This document shows, piece by piece, positions 29,883 to 32,671 of a stretch of 32,671 nt of DNA. The notes under the pieces are model-generated. The model made no database searches. It was not told where the DNA came from and saw nothing but the letters and a program-made list of their open reading frames with translations. Within the stretch, counting starts at the first letter, position 1. Every line of letters starts with the position of its first letter. The DNA is from Saprospiraceae bacterium (lineage in GTDB: Bacteria > Bacteroidota > Bacteroidia > Chitinophagales > Saprospiraceae), in assembly GCA_020629965.1 (NCBI GenBank), contig JAHDCG010000057.1:4161-36831 (forward strand), in the 5' to 3' direction. A program made the position numbers and the translations under genes.

Positions 29883-30407
29883 ATGTTGACAAGTAAAGAA
29901 ATTCACGAAAAACTGACGAAAATAAACAGTTCATTACGCGCATTCGCGATGAGCCTGACGGGTAATCGCGTCGATGCCGATGACCTCTACCAAGACACCG
30001 CATTGCGGATTATGTCAAACGCGGATAAATTTCGCGTCGGTACGAATTTCAAAGCATGGTCGGTAACGATTATGCGGAACATTTTCATCAATAATTACCG
30101 CAAAAAAATGCGTCGCGGAGTATTGTTAGACCAAACGCCTAACAATTACTACATCAACAGCGGCGAGGGCACCATCGAAAACGACGGTCCTACCAACAGC
30201 GGCTACAAAGAGCTGCTCGATATGGTAGAAACACTGCCCGAAGATTTCAAACGCCCGTTTTGGATGGCATACCGAGGCTATAAGTACGACGAAATCGCCG
30301 AGCAATTAGATGCACCTTTGGGTACGATTAAAAGCCGCATTTTCTTCGCACGCCGCAAGCTGCAAAAAATGTATGAGCAGGCACACCGCGTAGCGAATGC
30401 CGCGTAA
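29883..30407 (+). CDS. ECF-type RNA polymerase sigma factor
   Basis: A 174-residue sigma-70-family ECF factor. Region 2 (about 12-80) has LRAFAMSLTGNRVDADDLYQ, the core-binding DADDLYQDT motif and FKAWSVTIMRNIFINNYRKK. Region 4 (about 115-165) has LPEDFKRPFWMAYRGYKYDE, then IAEQLDAPLGTIKSRIFFAR, the -35-recognition helix-turn-helix. There is no adjacent anti-sigma factor or SusCD pair, which separates it from the usual sugar-uptake ECF factors of Bacteroidota; it is more like the widespread orphan ECF class. It has its own promoter and a strong terminator, so it is monocistronic. Confidence 0.93.
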   Translation: MLTSKEIHEKLTKINSSLRAFAMSLTGNRVDADDLYQDTALRIMSNADKFRVGTNFKAWSVTIMRNIFINNYRKKMRRGVLLDQTPNNYYINSGEGTIENDGPTNSGYKELLDMVETLPEDFKRPFWMAYRGYKYDEIAEQLDAPLGTIKSRIFFARRKLQKMYEQAHRVANAA

Positions 30408-30430
30408 TCACGGATGCCCGTAAAACCAAA

Positions 30431-30470
30431 AATCCCGCTTTGACAACTTGTGTCAAAGCGGGATTTTTTA
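30431..30470 (+). terminator. Strong terminator of the sigma gene
   Basis: A perfect 15-base stem (AATCCCGCTTTGACA with TGTCAAAGCGGGATT), 5-base loop, then TTTTT. Confidence 0.92.
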
Positions 30471-30485
30471 TACACGCCGGGCAAA

Positions 30486-30508
30486 GGGCAACCGTCAACC
30501 GACAACTA
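30486..30508 (-). repeat. Degenerate heptad array containing the stop codon of the NUDIX gene
   Basis: Outward on the minus strand: TAGTTGTCGG, then GTTGACG and GTTGCCC. The TAG stop (30508-30506) opens the array. Confidence 0.72.
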
Positions 30509-30937
30509 TTTCTCTTTCGTAAATTCCGAATAAATATTTCCTTTTGCCACTTCTTTCAGCACGTGGCGTACCGTTCCCGTCAGTTTTGCGGGCAGGTTAT
30601 TCAAGTCAAACCAGGCGGCCTGCTTAAATTTTTCCGGTTCGCGGCTGTGCGGAAATCCGTCGTAAGCCGTCGCTTTGAAATACAAGGTGATGCGGTGTTT
30701 CTTTCCGTAATGTTTGTGCAAGACGTGAGCTAAACGCAGGTTTGACTCCTGCAAGATAATCCCCGCTTCTTCGATACTTTCCCGGATGAGGGTGCGGCGG
30801 GCGTGTTCGTCTTTTTCAATCGTACCGCCGACCAAAGAAAGATTACCGCCGTTTTTTTTGGTTTGGTGCAGGAGCAAAATGCGTTCTCTGCTGAAAAGGA
30901 GCAGCCGGACTTTAAGTGTGATTTTATGTTTTGCCAT
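30506..30937 (-). CDS. NUDIX hydrolase
   Basis: A 143-residue NUDIX-fold hydrolase. The NUDIX box is complete: GGTIEKDEHARRTLIRESIE with EAGI, fitting G-x5-E-x7-R-E-x2-E-E-x-G-I; the Glu cluster binds Mg. The family cleaves nucleoside diphosphates linked to another group; candidates include oxidised nucleotides or sugar nucleotides, and the substrate cannot be told from sequence. It is cytosolic. It stands alone on the minus strand, with the strong sigma terminator converging on it. The stop codon is part of a heptad array of the GTTGNNG type. Confidence 0.92.
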   Translation of the reverse strand: MAKHKITLKVRLLLFSRERILLLHQTKKNGGNLSLVGGTIEKDEHARRTLIRESIEEAGIILQESNLRLAHVLHKHYGKKHRITLYFKATAYDGFPHSREPEKFKQAAWFDLNNLPAKLTGTVRHVLKEVAKGNIYSEFTKEK

Positions 30938-31020
30938 AAGTTGATTGTTCGTTTTACTGTAAGTATCGGGCGTCTGATTTTGTTTACTCTCCTACGGGAT
31001 AAAGACCCGCTAAGATACAA

Positions 31021-31060
31021 AAATGCTCCGTTCGCGGCTTGCGATACGGAGCATTTTCAA
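31021..31060 (-). terminator. Terminator of the parA operon
   Basis: AAAATGCTCCGT (about 31021-31032) pairs with ACGGAGCATTTT (31046-31057); on the minus strand the stem is followed by a T-rich run, about 25 bases after the stop at 31084. Confidence 0.75.
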
Positions 31061-31083
31061 GTCGAGCAAAAGACGGAAAATTT

Positions 31084-31608
31084 TTAATTCATTCCGCCTT
31101 TTTCCTTCTCGTATTTCTGCAAATAATCCTGCACGATGTCGCCCAAAATATCTTTGAGGTACATCTTTTGCGATTTTGCGATTTTTTTCAGCTTTTCCAC
31201 TTTCGCTTTTTCAAAAACAAAAGTCACGCGTTTGCGCTTTTCGTAGCTGACCTCCGCCTCGCCGCCTTCCAGAGTGCGACGTATCAGCGCGTCCAAACCC
31301 GTGACCGGGCGGCGTTGTTTGCGCTTGCGTTCGGGGCTGTGTGCCGGTTCGCTGCTTTTTGTGTTCTTGGTCTTAAATTCTGCCCTTTTCTCCTCAATCG
31401 TTTCCTGCAGCGCATCTTCAAATAAAGAATCCAAATCCGAAGTAAAATTTTTGCTGCCGCGACTGCGCTTCTTTTTCTTAGCCGTCGGCGGTTCCGTTTT
31501 CACTTCCACTTCGGTTTTTACCAACAGCGGCGACTCTTCCTTGAGGTTGCCGCCCTCGGAAAATCCGAATAAACTCTCTAAACCGTCCGTAAATCTTTTC
31601 TTGCTCAA
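31084..31608 (-). CDS. Ribbon-helix-helix partner of ParA with three ParB-like linear motifs
   Basis: A 174-residue, highly basic protein. Three short copies of a linear motif lie in disordered, Lys-rich segments: FTDGLESLF (6-14), FTSDLDSLF (55-63) and VTGLDALI (102-109). They resemble the GRGLDALI peptide at the N-terminus of ParB. The C-terminal part (about 122-168: KRKRVTFVFEKAKVEKLKKI, then MYLKDILGDIVQDYLQKYEK) fits a ribbon-helix-helix DNA-binding domain. No ParB nuclease/CTPase domain is present. The gene follows parA by 76 bases on the same strand with no terminator between, so they form an operon. The pair may partition DNA or position a protein cargo. The family is not recognised. 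Confidence 0.75.
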   Translation of the reverse strand: MSKKRFTDGLESLFGFSEGGNLKEESPLLVKTEVEVKTEPPTAKKKKRSRGSKNFTSDLDSLFEDALQETIEEKRAEFKTKNTKSSEPAHSPERKRKQRRPVTGLDALIRRTLEGGEAEVSYEKRKRVTFVFEKAKVEKLKKIAKSQKMYLKDILGDIVQDYLQKYEKEKGGMN

Positions 31609-31684
31609 TTTCCTCTGAATTTATAAAATAACGGAGATAGAATCTTGTGTATAAAATACCGCCCGCAGCCGACCGGTCTTTTTA

Positions 31685-32458
31685 CTATCCGACTTTTTCG
31701 GGCACTTTTTGTTCCGTGCGCTGTAAGATTTCTTTACACAAACTCAAATAATCCTTTGCACCCGGACTGCTTTTATTGTAAGAAAAAATATCCTTCCGTT
31801 GTGCCGGTGCCTCCGCAAGAGCGACATTATCGCGGATTAAAGTATCGAAAACCTTCTCTCCGAAAAATTTGCGAATGGTATCGACCACATCGCGGTTCAA
31901 AATTTTACGGTTGTCGTACATCGTGGCAATCACGCCGCCGATTTCGAGCTTTTTATTCAAGCGGAAGCGCACCTTGTCAATAACCTGCTTGATTTTTGCC
32001 AAACCCTGCATCGCCAAAAACTCGGTTTGCAGCGGAATGTAAACGTAGTGAGAACTTGTCAAGGCATTCAAAGTCAACAGACCCAAAGACGGCGGACAGT
32101 CGATAATGATATAATCGTAATCATCCACCACGGCATCGAACAACTCGCGCAGGATAAACTCGCGCCCCGCTTCGTTAATCAATTCCATCTCCGCGCCCGA
32201 CAAATCGAGCGTAGAAATAATGACATCCATGCCTTCCTTATACTCGTAAGGCACCAGCTCGGATTCGCCGCGCAATGCTTCGTAAATCGTATATTTTTGT
32301 CGAGGAATACCCAAAGACAGCGTTAAGTTTGCCTGCGGGTCGAGGTCAATCAGCAAGACTTTTTTACCCAACTCTACCAACCCCGCACCGATATTGATGG
32401 CACTTGTGGTTTTTCCGACGCCTCCTTTGTGATTGAGGAGAGAAATAATTTTTCCCAT
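31685..32458 (-). CDS. parA: ParA/Soj-type partition ATPase
   Basis: A 257-residue ParA/MinD-type ATPase. The deviant Walker A motif KGGVGKTT is at 11-18 (MGKIISLLNHKGGVGKTTSA), Walker A' is LLIDLDPQANLT and Walker B is YIIIDCPPSLGLLTLNAL; later parts include YIPLQTEFLAMQGL and GVIATMYDNRKILNRDV. This length is that of chromosomal Soj-type ParA without an N-terminal helix-turn-helix. It should bind DNA non-specifically as an ATP dimer and drive partition. The partner downstream is not ParB but a ribbon-helix-helix protein. A -7 box flanked by an inverted repeat lies upstream. Confidence 0.94.
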   Translation of the reverse strand: MGKIISLLNHKGGVGKTTSAINIGAGLVELGKKVLLIDLDPQANLTLSLGIPRQKYTIYEALRGESELVPYEYKEGMDVIISTLDLSGAEMELINEAGREFILRELFDAVVDDYDYIIIDCPPSLGLLTLNALTSSHYVYIPLQTEFLAMQGLAKIKQVIDKVRFRLNKKLEIGGVIATMYDNRKILNRDVVDTIRKFFGEKVFDTLIRDNVALAEAPAQRKDIFSYNKSSPGAKDYLSLCKEILQRTEQKVPEKVG

Positions 32459-32598
32459 AATTTGTTTACGTTTTTCAAATATCCGGCTCGACCAACGTCC
32501 TCGTGTATATGTGTAGAAGTGTGACGCGCGAATATGCCTGAAATATTTCGATAGTTTTCTTACCGACTAAGATAGACACTTTTTTTGAAAGCAAAAAG

Positions 32599-32644
32599 TT
32601 TTGAATCGCAAAAGTAATAAATCCTTTTGTTTCGACGATTCAAA
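32599..32644 (-). promoter_or_regulatory. parA promoter flanked by a 9-base inverted repeat (candidate operator)
   Basis: TTTGAATCG (32600-32608) and CGATTCAAA (32636-32644) are perfect inverted repeats. Between them, on the minus strand, is the -7 box TACTTTTG (32616-32609). The right arm also supplies a TTTG 24 bases upstream, somewhat far for a -33 box. Binding by the ribbon-helix-helix partner would cover the promoter. The rest of 32459-32671 holds no gene. Confidence 0.5.
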
Positions 32645-32671
32645 TTATGCTTTTTCTTAATATTTCAAGAA

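Noticed and set aside
29690-29896. Small gene before the sigma factor
   Set aside because: It overlaps the sigma promoter and the sigma start codon in another frame, and its composition looks like translated AT-rich leader.
31685-32671. Replication origin near parA
   Set aside because: No dnaA, dnaN or DnaA-box cluster was seen, and the partner is not ParB. rsmG is present in the window but 24 kb away in unrelated context.

Overview
The window looks like chromosomal DNA of a Bacteroidota bacterium, probably a Saprospiria/Lewinella-like lineage. The evidence is two secreted proteins with type IX secretion (T9SS) C-terminal sorting domains, promoters of the Bacteroidota form TTTG-N19..21-TAnnTTTG, an E1 alpha-beta fused 2-oxo acid dehydrogenase, an OmpA protein with thrombospondin type-3 repeats, and an ECF sigma factor with no anti-sigma neighbour. 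The phylum call is firm; the class is inference. No rRNA, tRNA, CRISPR, prophage or transposase gene was seen.

Layout. 1-6.6 kb: an incomplete YbjQ-family protein, a secreted protein made of five Trp/Cys repeats, a short-chain dehydrogenase, a T9SS-exported PKD protein and phosphoheptose isomerase. The PKD gene is bracketed by two nested-palindrome cassettes. 6.8-11.5 kb (minus strand): RsmG, a candidate small RNA behind a sigma-54-type promoter, a glycogen-binding/histone-H1-like/HhH fusion protein, and the fused branched-chain 2-oxo acid dehydrogenase E1. 12-16.4 kb: a small AT-rich membrane protein, a lipoprotein, a conserved hypothetical and a secreted MORN-repeat caspase-like protease. 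16.7-19.6 kb: RuvX, peptide deformylase and a major OmpA-like protein. 19.7-25.4 kb: a Tudor-like DUF2945 protein, a TspO-like membrane protein, a large BlaR1-like receptor without its metalloprotease motif, and S-adenosylhomocysteine hydrolase. 25.6-32.5 kb: an Omp28-like T9SS protein, an OmpA lipoprotein, a solitary ABC ATPase, an XRE regulator, an ECF sigma factor, a NUDIX hydrolase and a ParA plus ribbon-helix-helix operon.

The most unusual signal is not a gene. More than twenty gene boundaries carry short degenerate tandem arrays with 7-, 8- or 9-base periods. The unit sequences differ (for example GTTGNNG, NTTAGAY, NNTACGA, GAGAGTN, GTTTAGGN), but all follow one rule: the C-poor strand reads outward, away from the adjacent gene. 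Many arrays start at the stop codon, and in several the stop codon is part of the array. A second non-coding signal is a pair of cassettes of about 180-200 bp, each with four copies of a short palindromic motif in +,-,+,- order and pair-specific covariation, although their sequences are unrelated. Both deserve a genome-wide check.

Most genes are single transcription units with their own hairpin terminators. The only clear operons are parA with its partner and probably ruvX-def. rsmG and ruvX share a nearly leaderless promoter, TACCTTTGCGGC immediately followed by the start codon.
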